Shown here: piece by piece, positions 47,371-59,732 of the stretch
How positions within the stretch are numbered: the stretch's first letter is position 1
Layout: every line of letters begins with the position of its first letter
NCBI GenBank assembly: GCA_020002185.1
Contig: CM034532.1
Location: 48,478,780 to 48,542,779 of the forward strand
Reading direction: 5' to 3'
DNA from: Paraescarpia echinospica
Taxonomy: Eukaryota > Annelida > Polychaeta > Sabellida > Siboglinidae
Length of the DNA stretch: 64,000 nucleotides
Notes under the pieces: model-generated
Told to the model about the DNA's origin: nothing
Seen by the model: the letters and a program-made list of their open reading frames with translations, nothing else
Database searches by the model: none
Translations under genes and position numbers: made by a program

Positions 47371-49506
47371 AGTGAAATGGACATACACCAGATAGAAGGG
47401 ACCAATGGCTTGTAGTGTCTCATCTGAAAGATACAGGCAACGAAGGGTGAATGAAATTGCCCAGATTTCAGCACGTGGCCAATGCCCGTACAGACCCACC
47501 GACCGGTTGACACCAGGATTCAAATCCTGGTTCCTCCGATCGACAGCCCAGCTTAGTAGAACTCAGAGAAGGTGAACATAGGGCCGTGGTTAACGTCTTG
47601 ATGGTGCGTGCGGTCAGTGGTTTGTTGGTCAGTGGTCACAGTCCCCTCTTGCTGTGTCTTTGATGTGCCATTTGTGCATGACTTGACCACATTATCCATG
47701 TAGAGTTTGGATGTGTCTGATAGTGGTCAACTGGTATTGAGAAAGGTTAGATCTGGAAGGTGTGGTCATATCCAATCAAATTTATATAAATACCATGTAT
47801 TTCTAAAAAATCAGGGGTGTTTTCGTAAAATAAATATAAATGATACCAGTGGTTGCGGTGTACAAATGTATTACAACACATGCATATTACATAATAAAAA
47901 GGTAAAAATGATGATTATTCATAACTAAAACATTTTAAAGAGAACTAGTTTGAAAAATATTTAAAAATTACAATATGTATATATATATATTGTATCTAAT
48001 GTGAGTCATACATGCATTAACACATAAATATGTCCAGTAATTTACATTTCATATACACTATGGTAAGTTACCCACAGTTCTAACTTGTTAGTTTAGTGTT
48101 CACATTGATGTGACCCAGTTTGGTAAAACAAAAATTGTAAAGCGTAACTGAAACGTATATTTCCGAGAAAGGAGATTGTTGACTGTGCCAGATCGGAACA
48201 CACGTCAATCAATACCTGTTGTAATTCAGTCTCACCTCCTCCCTACGTAATTCCACACAACGATTGCGTTGTGCCTTGCGAGAAAAGCCATGTGAGATAA
48301 CGAGTAGCGGTACGTATGCTGGCTGGAGCCCTTGGATCCCCTGTGGCATGGTACAGCTTATTGCAATAGCATTATTTTTATTGGATTGTTATGATGATAC
48401 ATATTAGTAGGTGATGCTCGGGGAATTGATGAGATCAACAACTGTAGGCGAGATTGTGTCACTTCCAGACCCTCGAGGGAATCAGTGTATCTAGCCCTGT
48501 AATAAAGCAGTTTTTATGTAGTGTAGATAGGAGGAATTTACTCCACACTCATGTGCGATCTTTGACAATTTTTTAGCAATTGTACTTAATTACATTGGTC
48601 AAAAGGCAACGTAGTCATAATTGTGCTCGGTTATTGTGCCAGTTATCATAATTACGATCGCGGTCACAATTTCTTGTGTTTAGTTATGTTGCCCGACTAC
48701 AAAATGATGCAGTCAGATTAAAATCACCTAATTTGTTAGTGTCGGTGCCAGCTGTCAGCATGATATTCTACATCTGGCAACAATCAGGAGGATATGAATA
48801 TATATTCAGACAAGGGTAGACCATTAACGTGATCATGATTTTAATCATGATTAAACGCAAAAGTAATAAAATTGATTAGATTTTTTTACATAATCGTTCA
48901 TTCATTTTAGACTAATCATAATCATTTACATTTGTGATGTAAGCATCCCACCCCTGTTAATTAGCCATTAAATTGTGTTTGCTTAGATGTATTGCCCCCC
49001 ACTGACCCCCCCAGCCCTGGTCAATATTATATTTCCTTGCAGTGTTTATTATTTATCCCTTGGATCCCGTGCGGTGAATACATCTGTTGTCATGAAATCA
49101 TAGCCCTTTCTGCATCATACGCGATTCCATTCTCATCTACCTAGATTTCCTGGAATCTCGCAGCTAATCAATTTCTCTCGCCAGCTGTGGCTTTACAGCT
49201 GAATTAGAAATGTCACTGCGCAGGCGGCTACTAATGCAAATTATTCGTGATGTAACATAATCTTGTTGCATTTTTATTGTGTGGCATTTCCGTGACAGCC
49301 GTAGACATTTCAGGTGGCTAAACGTTTGAGTGTGGCAGTGGGTTGTAATGATTGTTAATGTGGTAGTTTTAAAGAAGTCGCGATCAGAAAATTTATCTAT
49401 TAAATGAGTTGGTTTATAATATTAATGGGAACCGGGATGGTCATTTATTTGTTTATAAACATAGAAATGTTACTACTGCAAACTGAATGAAGCGTTTCCA
49501 TTGCAG
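47371..49506. other. Presumed intron or upstream DNA of the ECE gene
   Basis: No gene seen. At about 49150-49260 the sequence is less AT-rich and contains clustered TAAT and ATGCAAAT motifs (CTAATGCAAATTATTC), which could be a regulatory element. A pyrimidine-containing acceptor (TTTCCATTGCAG) ends the interval at 49506. Confidence 0.45.
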
Positions 49507-49771
49507 ATGTCAGGCCAAAGGTACAAGCGTACCAACTTCGAGGAGGATGAGACAGTGTCGCCAGGGGGCACCACCCCTACGGGCGGGCCGTTCAGTCCGG
49601 TCGTCGTTCTCAAAGCGAGCTCGGGTTTCTGGCACCGACGGTCACTTCTCGAATGCATCCTCTTTGCTCTTGTGGTCATCCTCGGAATAGTCATTGTAAC
49701 CATGGCAATCTCACGGACACACCCAAGTACAACTACTGTTGTGAAGACTGTCATTAAACAACAGGAACAGA
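49507..49771 (+). CDS. ECE: Endothelin-converting enzyme-like M13 peptidase, N-terminal exon (tail and membrane anchor)
   Basis: This exon encodes residues 1-88 and the first base of codon 89. The protein starts MSGQRYKRTNFEED, closely resembling the shared cytoplasmic tail of ECE1. A Gly/Thr/Pro-rich stretch follows (residues 17-31), then basic residues (HRR, 43-45), then a hydrophobic membrane span at about 47-68. That is the layout of a type II (N-in) membrane protein. The ectodomain begins with a Thr/Lys-rich stalk. The exon ends at a consensus donor (CAGA/GTAAGT) in phase 1, matching the acceptor phase at 59529. An acceptor directly precedes the ATG, so an upstream exon (5' UTR or a short N-terminal extension) is expected. 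ECEs process big endothelin-like or neuropeptide precursors at the cell surface or in the secretory pathway. The substrate here is unknown. Confidence 0.87.
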
Positions 49772-49796
49772 GTAAGTCCTATTAGCCGGGGGTCAT

Positions 49797-49962
49797 GTTT
49801 GTCTGTCTTCCTGTCTGTCTGTCTGTCTGTCCGTCCGTCCGTCCGTCTGTCCGCCCGCCCATCCGCCCGCCGGCCTGCCCATCCGCCCGCCCGTCCATCT
49901 GTCTGTCCATCCGTTCATCTGTCTGTCTGTCTGTCCATCTGTCCGTCCTTCTGTCTATGTTT
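49797..49962. repeat. Tetranucleotide repeat (CTGT)n/(CCGT)n/(CCGC)n
   Basis: Starts 25 bases after the ECE exon donor. Pyrimidine-biased CTGTCTGT steps grade into CCGTCCGT, CCGCCCGC and back. Confidence 0.95.
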
Positions 49963-50044
49963 GTACCCTGTCAGGTGAGACGTACCTTTTTGACTCAAAC
50001 ACTCCCACAGACTTACTCATTGCTGGATTGATCTTGTTCAGTTG

Positions 50045-50320
50045 TCACACGTGATCCTGTAAAACCACAGTGTTTGCTACAAAACCACAGCGATTACTCA
50101 GCCATAATGATTGCTGTGAAAACAATACAACTGCTATAAGACCACAACAATTGCCATGAAACTACAATGTTTGCTATGGGGCCACAGTAATGTGATATCT
50201 GTGTAAATATTACCATAATTGTTACTACACACCACAATGATTACTATGTAATTTGCTACAAAACTGTAGCAGTTACTGTGTAGCCACAATAGTTGTTACA
50301 ATGTTGATTTGCTACATACA
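50045..50320. repeat. Degenerate tandem repeat (TTGCTA-AAACCACA units)
   Basis: About eight to ten imperfect units of 25-35 bp built on CCACAATGATTGCTATGAAA. Old and diverged. Confidence 0.65.
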
Positions 50321-50611
50321 TTCTATTAAGTGTGTTTAATAAATAGTTGAGATGTGAAGGTGTGTCACATTTTGTGTTGCAGTAAACATACAAGTATACA
50401 TATCAGGGTACATCGTACACCCATTATCGTTGGTTCCGGGGTAAAATCATCTCGGCAGACATAAGTGATTTATGCATCCACCTGTATAAGGAAAAGGACA
50501 CCAGAACTCTGTAAAGTCTGATAATTTAGGTGGACGTTTCAATATTTGTCATCACTGAGCTTTGAATCTGGTGTGACATTGGTAGAAATGTAATTACAAC
50601 AATGGATTCAA

Positions 50612-53600
50612 CAGTCAAAGTTGGCATCTGAGATCACGGTCACGGTGTCACACTGTCAAGGTTGGCATCTGAGATCACTGTCACGGTGTCACACTGTCAA
50701 GGTTGGCATCTGAGATCACTGTCACGGTGTCACACTGTCAAGGTTGACATCTGAGATCACTGTCACGGTGTCACACTGTCAAGGTTGGCATCTGAGATCA
50801 CTGTCACGGTGTCACACTGTCAAGGTTGGCATCTGAGATCACTGTCACGGTGTCACACTGTCAAGGTTGGCATCTGAGATCACTGTCACGGTGTCACACT
50901 GTCAAGGTTGGCATCTGAGATCACTGTCACGGTGTCACACTGTCAAGGTTGGCATCTGAGATCACTGTCACGGTGTCACACTGTCAAGGTTGACATCTGA
51001 GATCACTGTCACGGTGTCACACTGTCAAGGTTGGCATCTGAGATCACTGTCACGGTGTCACACTGTCAAGGTTGGCATCTGAGATCACTGTCACGGTGTC
51101 ACACTGTCAAGGTTGACATCTGAGATCACTGTCACGGTGTCACACTGTCAAGGTTGACATCTGAGATCACTGTCACGGTGTCACACTGTCAAAGTTGGCA
51201 TCTGAGATCACTGTCACGGTGTCACACTGTCAAGGTTGGCATCTGAGATCACTGTCACGGTGTCACACTGTCAAGGTTGACATCTGAGATCACTGTCACG
51301 GTGTCACACTGTCAAGGTTGACATCTGAGATCACTGTCACGGTGTCACACTGTCAAGGTTGACATCTGAGATCACTGTCACGGTGTCACTAATAAAGAGT
51401 TGAAAATGCAAGATCACTATTAAGTGTCACACTATCAAGAGTTGGCATCGGATCACTGTCCGCGGTGTCACACTGTCAGGTTGACATCTGAGAGATCCAC
51501 TATCCGCGGTGTCACACTGTCGGAAAGGTTAGTATCTGAAAGGATCACTATCCACGGTGTCACACTCAGGTTGGCATCTGGGAATCATATCGCGATTAAT
51601 CACACTATCCAGAGTTGGCATCGAGATCGCTATCCGCGGTATCACACTGTCAAGGTTGGCATCTAGAGATCACTGTCCGCGGTGTCACGCATGCAGGTTG
51701 GCATCTGAGATCAATGTCGGTATCACACTGTCAAAGGGTTGGCATCGGGTCACTATCACGGTGTCACACTGTCAAGGTTGGCATCTGAGATCACCGTCAC
51801 GGTGTCACACTGTCAAGGTTGGCATCTGAGATCACTGTCACGGTGTCACACTGTCAAGGTTGGCATCTGAGATCACTGTCACGGTGTCACACTGTCAAGG
51901 TTGGCATCTGAGATCACTGTCACGGTGTCACACTGTCAAGGTTGGCATCTGAGATCACTGTCACGGTGTCAGACTGTCAAGGTTGACATCTGAGATCACT
52001 GTCACGGTGTCACACTGTCAAGGTTGACATCTGAGATCACTGTCACGATGTCACACTGTCAAGGTTGGCATCTGAGATCACTGTCACGGTGTCACACTGT
52101 CAAGGTTGGCATCTGAGATCACTGTCACGGTGTCACACTGTCAAGGTTGACATCTGGGATCACTGTCACGGTGTCACACTGTCAAGGTTGACATCTGATA
52201 TCACTGTCACGGTGTCACACTGTCAAAGTTGGCATCTGAGATCACTGTCACGGTGTCACACTGTCAAGGTTGGCATCTGAGATCACTGTCACGGTGTCAC
52301 ACTGTCAAGGTTGACATCTGAGATCACTGTCACGGTGTCACACTGTCAAGGTTGACATCTGAGATCACTGTCACGGTGTCACACTGTCAAGGTTGGCATC
52401 TGAGATCACTGTCACGGTGTCACACTGTCAAGGTTGACATCTGAGATCACTGTCACGGTGTCACACTCAAGGTTGACATCTGAGATCACTGTCACGGTGT
52501 CACACTCAAGGTTGGCATCTGAGATCACTGTCACGGTGTCACACTGTCAAGGTTGGCATCTGAGATCACTGTCACGGTGTCACACTGTCAAGGTTGGCAT
52601 CTGAGATCACTGTCACGGTGTCACACTGTCAAGGTTGGCATCTGAGATCACTGTCACGGTGTGTCGCTTAATTCTCCTCGTCAGTTGGCATCTGAGATCA
52701 CTCGTCAATGTGTCACAATGCCATAAGGTTGGCATCTGAGATCCCTGTCACGGTGTCACACTGTCAAGGTTGGCATCTGAGATCGCTGTCACGGTGTCAC
52801 ACTGTCAAGGTTGGCCTCTGAGATCGCTGTCACGGTGTCACACTGTCAAGGTTGGCATCTGAGATCACTGTCACGGTGTCACACTGTCAAAGTTGGCATC
52901 TGAGATCACTGTCACGGCGTCACACTGTCAAAGTTGGCATCTGAGATCGCTGTCACGGTGTCACACTGTCAAGGTTGGCATCTGAGATCGCTGTCACGGT
53001 GTCACACTGTCAAGGTTGGCATCTGAGATCACTGTCACGGTGTCACACTGTCAAGGTTGGCATCTGAGATCACTGTCACGGTGTCACACTTTCAAAGTTG
53101 GCATCTGAGATCACTGTCACGGTGTCACACTGTCAAGGTTGGCATCTGAGATCACTGTCACGGTGTCACACTGTCAACTTGGCATCTGAGATCACTGTCA
53201 CGGTGTCACACTGTCAAGGTTGGCATCTGAGATCGCTGTCACGGTGTCACACTGTCAAGGTTGGCATCTGAGATCGCTGTCACGGTGTCACACTGTCAAG
53301 GTTGGCATCTGAGATCACTGTCACGGTGTCACACTGTCAAAGTTGGCATCTGAGATCACTGTCACGGTGTCACACTGTCAAGGTTGGCATCTGAGATCAC
53401 TGTCACGGTGTCACACTGTCAAGGTTGGCATCTGAGATCACTGTCACGTTGTCACACTGTCAAGGTTGGCATCTGAGATCACTGTCACGGTGTCACACTG
53501 TCAAGGTTGGCATCTGAGATCGCTGTCACGGTGTCACACTGTCAAGGTTGGCATCTGAGATCGCTGTCACGGTGTCACACTGTCAAGGTTGGCATCTGAG

Positions 53601-56600
53601 ATCCCTGTCACGGTGTCACACTGTCAAAGTTGGCATCTGAGATCACTGTCACGGTGTCACACTGTCAAAGTTGGCATCTGAGATCACTGTCACGGAGTCA
53701 CACTGTCAAGGTTGGCATCTGAGATCACTGTCACGGTGTCACACTGTCAAGGTTGGCATCTGAGATCACTGTCACGGTGTCACACTCTCAAGGTTGGCAT
53801 CTGAGATCACTGTCACGGTGTCACACTGTCAAGGTTGGCATCTGAGATCACTGTCACGGTGTCACACTGTCAAGGTTGGCATCTGAGATCACTGTCACGG
53901 TGTCACACTGTCAAGGTTGGCATCTGAGATCACTGTCACGGTGTCACACTGTCAAGGTTGGCATCTGAGATCACTGTCACGGTGTCACACTGGTTGGCAT
54001 CTGAGATCACTGTCACGGTGTCAGGTTGGCATCTGAGATCACCGTCACTGTGTCACACTGTCAAGGTTGGCATCTGAGATCACCGTCACGGTGTCACACT
54101 GTCAAGGTTGGCATCTGAGATCACTGTCACGGTGTCACACTGTCAAGGTTGGCATCTGAGATCACTGTCACGGTGTCACACTGTCAAGGTTGGCATCTGA
54201 GATCACTGTCACGGTGTCACACTGTCAAAGTTGGCATCTGAGAACACTGTCACGGTGTCACACTGTCAAGGTTGGCATCTGAGATCACTGTCACGGTGTC
54301 ACACTGTCAATGTTGGCATCTGAGATCATTGTCACGGTGTCACACTGTCAAGGTTGGCATCTGAGATCACTGTCACGGTGTCACACTGTCAAGGTTGGCA
54401 TCTGAGATCACTGTCACGGTGTCACACTGTCGAAGTTGGTATCTGAGATCACTGTCACGGTGTCACACTGTCAAGGTTGGCATCTGAGATCACTGTCTCG
54501 GTGTCACACTGTCAAGGTTGGCATCTGAGATCACTGTCACGGTGTCACACTGTCAAAGTTGGCATCTGAGATCACTGTCACGGTGTCACACTGTCAAGGT
54601 TGGCATCTGAGATCACTGTCACGGTGTCACACTGTCAAGGTTGACATCTGAGATCACTGTCACGGTGTCACACTGTCAAGGTTGACATCTGAGATCACTG
54701 TCACGGTGTCACACTGTCAAGGTTGACATCTGAGATCACTGTCACGGTGTCACACTGTCAAGGTTGGCATCTGAGATCACTGTCACGGTGTCACACTGTC
54801 AAGGTTGGCATCTGAGATCACTGTCACGGTGTCACACTGTCAAGGTTGGCATCTGAGATCACTGTCACGGTGTCACACTGTCAAGGTTGGCATCTGAGAT
54901 CACTGTCACGGTGTCACACTGTCAAGGTTGGCATCTGAGATCACTGTCACGGTGTCACACTGTCACTGAGATCACTGTCACGGTGTCACACTGTCAAGGT
55001 TGACATCTGAGATCACTGTCACGGTGTCACACTGTCAAGGTTGACATCTGAGATCACTGTCACGGTGTCACACTGTCAAAGTTGGCATCTGAGATCACTG
55101 TCACGGTGTCACACTGCCAAGGTTGGCATCTGAGATCACTGTCACGGTGTCACACTGTCAAGGTTGACATCTGAGATCACTGTCACGGTGTCACACTGTC
55201 AAAGTTGGCATCTGAGATCACTGTCACGGTGTCACACTGTCAAGGTTGGCATCTGAGATCACTGTCACGGTGTCACACTGTCAAGGTTGACATCTGAGAT
55301 CACTGTCACGGTGTCACACTGTCAAGGTTGGCATCTGAGATCACTGTCACGGTGTCACACTGTCAAGGTTGGCATCTGAGATCACTGTCACGGTGTCACA
55401 CTGTCAAGGTTGGCATCTGAGATCACTGTCACGGTGTCACACTGTCAAGGTTGGCATCTGAGATCACTGTCACGGTGTCACACTGTCAAGGTTGGCATCT
55501 GAGATCACTGTCACGGTGTCACACTGTCAAGGTTGGCATCTGAGATCACTGTCACGGTGTCACACTGTCAAGGTTGACATCTGAGATCACTGTCACGGTG
55601 TCACACTGTCAAGGTTGGCATCTGAGATCACTGTCACGGTGTCACACTGTCAAGGTTGGCATCTGAGATCACTGTCACGGTGTCACACTGTCAAGGTTGG
55701 CATCTGAGATCACTGTCACGGTGTCACACTGTCAAGGTTGGCATCTGAGATCACTGTCACGGTGTCACACTGTCAAGGTTGGCATCTGAGATCACTGTCA
55801 CGGTGTCACACTGTCAAGGTTGGCATCTGAGATCTGTCACGATGTCACATCTGAGATCACGGTGTCACACTGTCAAGGTTGGCATCTGAGATCACTGTCA
55901 CGGTGTCACACTGTCAAGGTTGGCATCTGAGATCACTGTCACGGTGTCACACTGTCAAGGTTGGCATCTGAGATCACTGTCACGGTGTCACACTGTCAAG
56001 GTTGGCATCTGAGATCACTGTCACGGTGTCACACTGTCAAGGTTGGCATCTGAGATCACTGTCACGGTGTCACACTGTCAAGGTTGGCATCTGAGATCAC
56101 TGTCACGGTGTCACACTGTCAAGGTTGGCATCTGAGATCACTGTCACGGTGTCACACTGTCAAGGTTGGCATCTGAGATCACTGTCACGGTGTCACACTG
56201 TCAAGGTTGGCATCTGAGATCACTGTCACGGTGTCACACTGTCAAGGTTGGCATCTGAGATCACTGTCACGGTGTCACACTGTCAAGGTTGGCATCTGAG
56301 ATCACTGTCACGGTGTCACACTGTCAAGGTTGGCATCTGAGATCACTGTCACGGTGTCACACTGTCAAGGTTGGCATCTGAGATCACTGTCACGGTGTCA
56401 CACTGTCAAGGTTGGCATCTGAGATCACTGTCACGGTGTCACACTGTCAAGGTTGGCATCTGAGATCACTGTCACGGTGTCACACTGTCAAGGTTGGCAT
56501 CTGAGATCACTGTCACGGTGTCACACTGTCAAGGTTGGCATCTGAGATCACTGTCACGGTGTCACACTGTCAAGGTTGGCATCTGAGATCACTGTCACGG

Positions 56601-57850
56601 TGTCACACTGTCAAGGTTGGCATCTGAGATCACTGTCACGGTGTCACACTGTCAAGGTTGGAGATCATCTCACACTGTCAAGGTTGGCATCTGATCGCTG
56701 TCACGGTCAAGTCACACTGTGTCAAGGTTGGCATCTGAGATCGCTGTCACGGTGTCACACTGTCATCTGATCGCCACGGTGTCACACTGTCAAGGTTGGC
56801 ATCTGAGATCACTGTCACGGTGTCACACTGTCAAGGTTGGCATCTGAGATCACTGTCACGGTGTCACACTGTCAACGTTGGCATCTGAGATCACTGTCAC
56901 GGTGTCACACTGTCAAGGTTGGCATCTGAGATCGCTGTCACGGTGTCACACTGTCAAGGTTGGCATCTGAGATCGCTGTCACGGTGTCACACTGTCAAGG
57001 TTGGCATCTGAGTTCGCTGTCACGGTGTCACACTGTCAAGGTTGGCATCTGAGATCGCTGTCACGGTGTCACACTGTCAAGGTTGGCATCTGAGATCACT
57101 GTCACGGTGTCACACTGTCAAAGTTGGCATCTGAGATCACTGTCACGGTGTCACACTGTCAAAGTTGGCATCTGAGATCACTGTCACGGTGTCACACTGT
57201 CAAGGTTGGCATCTGAGATCGCTGTCACGGTGTCACACTGTTAAGGTTGGCATCTGAGATCGCTGTCACGGTGTCACACTGTCAAGATTGGCATCTGAGA
57301 TCGCTGTCACGGTGTCACACTGTCAAGGTTGGCATCTGAGATCGCTGTCACGGTGTCACGCTGTCAAGGTTGGCATCTGAGATCGCTGTCACGGTGTCAC
57401 ACTGTCAAGGTTGGCATCTGAGATCGCTGTCACGGTGTCACACTGTCAAGGTTGGCATCTGAGATCACTGTCACGGTGTCACACTGTCAAGGTTGGCATC
57501 TGAGATCACTGTCACGGTGTCACACTGTCAAGGTTGGCATCTGAGATCACTGTCACGGTGTCACACTGTCAAGGTTGGCATCTGAGATCACTGTCACGGT
57601 GTCACACTGTCAAGGTTGGCATCTGAGATCCCGGTCACGGTGTCACACTGTCAAGGTTGGCATCTGAGATCACTGTCACTGTGTCACACTGTCAAGGTTG
57701 GCATCTGAGATCGCTGTCACGGTGTCACACTGTCAAGGTTGGCATCTGAGATCACTGTCACGGTGTCACACTGTCAAGGTTGGCATCTGAGATCACTGTC
57801 ACGGTGTCACACTGTCAAGGTTGGCATCTGAGATCGTTGTCACGGTGTCA
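50612..57850. repeat. 41-bp satellite array, about 175 copies (7.2 kb)
   Basis: Unit GTCAAGGTTGGCATCTGAGA, TCACTGTCACGGTGTCACAC, T. Most copies are near-identical. Two diagnostic variants are clustered: GACATC for GGCATC (mainly 50.7-52.5 and 54.6-55.3 kb) and TCGCTG for TCACTG (mainly 52.7-53.6 and 56.7-57.5 kb). The unit contains three adjacent 8-mers: TGTCACGG, TGTCACAC and TGTCAAGG. Short scrambled blocks occur at about 51390-51750, 52665-52730, 55830-55860 and 56660-56780. The array lies wholly within the intron between the two ECE exons. Confidence 0.98.
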
Positions 57851-57974
57851 GACGCTGCTAAAAATAAACCAAAATGTGACGCATATGCCAATAAGGTGTA
57901 CACTTTGTATGCTTAATAGAACGTAATACAGTACTTATACAAGTACAATGACTGTGTAATTAAAGTCTGTCTAT

Positions 57975-59545
57975 TTCCTTGCAGACTTTTGTATGACTCC
58001 AGTGTGTGTGTTCTGTTATAGACTTGTGGATGACTCCAATGTGTGTGTTCTGTTGTTGACTTGTGTATGACTCCAGTGTGTGTGTTCTGTTGTTGACTTG
58101 TGTATGACTCCAGTGTGTGTGTTCTGTTATAGACTCTGTGGATGACTTGTGTGTCTTGTTGTAGACTCTGTGTACCACTTTTGTGTGTGTGTGTTCTTGT
58201 TAGAGCTTGCATGACTCCCAGTGTGTATGTTCTGTTTGTGGTGACTCTTGTATACCTAATTCCAGCAGGCAGGTTCTGTTAGAGCTTGTGTATGACTCCA
58301 GTGTGTGTGTTCTGTTGTAGACTTGTGTACGACTCCAGTGTGTGTGTTCTGTTAGAGCTTGTGTATGACTCCAGTGCGTGGGTTCTGTTGTAGACTTGTA
58401 TACGACTCCAGTGTGTGTGTTCTGTTAGAGCTTGTGTATGACTCCAGTGTGTGTGTTCTGTTGTAGGCTTGTGTACGACTCCAGTGTGTGTGTTCTGTTA
58501 GAGCTTGTGTATGACTCCAGTGCGTGGGTTCTGTTGTAGACTTGTATACGACTCCAGTGTGTGTGTTCTGTTAGAGCTTGTGTATGACTCCAGTGTGTGT
58601 GTTCTGTTGTAGGCTTGTGTACGACTCCAGTGTGTGTGTTCTGTTAGAGCTTGTGTATGACTCCAGTGCGTGGGTTCTGTTGTAGACTTATGTATGACTC
58701 CAGTGTGTGTGTTTTGTTGTAGACTTGTGTACGACTCCAGTGTGTTTTCTGTTGTAGACTTGTGTATGACTCCAGTGTGTGTGTTCTGTTGTAGACTTGT
58801 GTACGACTTTGTGTGTGTGTTCTGTTAAAGCTTGTGTATGACTCCAGTGTGTGTGTTCTGTTGTAGGCTTGTGTACGACTCCAGTGTGTGTGTTCTGTTA
58901 GAGCTTGTGTACGACTCCAGTGTGTGTGTTCTGTTAGAGCTTGTGTACGACTCCAGTGTGTATGTTCTGTTGTAGACTTGTATACGACTCCAGTGTGTGT
59001 TCTGTTAGAGCTTGTGTATGACTCCAGTGCGTGGGTTCTGTTGTAGACTTATGTATGACTCCAGTGTGTGCGTTCTGTTGTAGACTTGTGTATGACTCCA
59101 GTGGGTGGGTTCTGTTGTAGACTTGTGTATGACTCCAGTGTGTGCGTTCTGTTGTAGACTTGTGTATGACTCCAGTGGGTGGGTTCTGTTGTAGACTTGT
59201 GTATGACTCCAGTGTGTGCGTTCTGTTGTAGACTTGTGTATGACTCCAGTGTGTGCGTTCTGTTGTAGACTTGTGTATGACTCCAGTGGGTGGGTTCTGT
59301 TGTAGACTTGTATACGACTCCAGTGTGTGTGTGTTCTGTTAGAGCTTGTGTATGACTCCAGTGCGTGGGTTCTGTTGTAGACTTATGTATGACTCCAGTG
59401 TGTGCGTTCTGTTGTAGACTTGTGTATGACTCCAGTGGGTGGGTTCTGTTGTAGACTTATGTATGACTCCAGTGTGTGCATTCTGTTGTAGACTTGTGCA
59501 TGACTCCAGTGGGTGGGTTCTGTTGTAGACTTGTGTACGACTCCA
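57975..59545 (+). repeat. ~36-37-bp array made of the ECE exon's own 3' splice site
   Basis: The unit is ACTTGTGTATGACTCCAGTG, TGTGTGTTCTGTTGTAG. About 43 copies run into the ECE exon, which begins with the array's last ACTTGTGTACGACTCCAG. Each copy therefore repeats a TTCTGTTGTAG/AC acceptor and the first 18 exon bases. An alternating variant, TTCTGTTAGAGC, keeps an AG in a similar place. Variants TGCGTGGG, GGGTGGG and TGTGTGCG form an obvious higher-order pattern. The first ~300 bp are more degenerate. Confidence 0.97.
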
Positions 59546-59732
59546 GGGTGTGTGTCGGTGGCGGCATCCATCCTTGACTCCATGGACAGGTCTGTGGACC
59601 CGTGCCAGGACTTCTACCAGTTTTCCTGCGGGGGATGGATCAAGTCCCACCCCATACCCCCTGGGCACTCCCGCTGGGGCACATTCGGCCTGTTGACCAA
59701 CAAGAACCAGTTGGTCCTGCGTCACGCCCTTG
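59529..59732 (+). CDS. ECE: Endothelin-converting enzyme-like M13 peptidase, exon 2 (start of the ectodomain)
   Basis: The exon is 204 nt and opens and closes in phase 1 (acceptor TTCTGTTGTAG/AC, donor CTTG/GTAAGT). With the base from 49771, codon 89 becomes Asn. It then reads LCTTPGCVSVAASILDSMD, RSVDPCQDFYQFSCGGW and PPGHSRWGTF. This is the N-terminal start of the peptidase M13 ectodomain, with its first three conserved Cys residues and the family-wide DPC-DFY--CGGW block. The GHSRWGTF stretch is characteristic of the ECE branch and distinguishes it from neprilysin. Exon size and symmetry suit the family. The remaining ectodomain, including the HExxH zinc site, lies past 64000. Both splice sites belong to tandem arrays. 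Confidence 0.94.

Noticed and set aside
50612..57850. CRISPR-like regular repetition
   Set aside because: The units are contiguous with no unique spacers, and the context is an animal intron.
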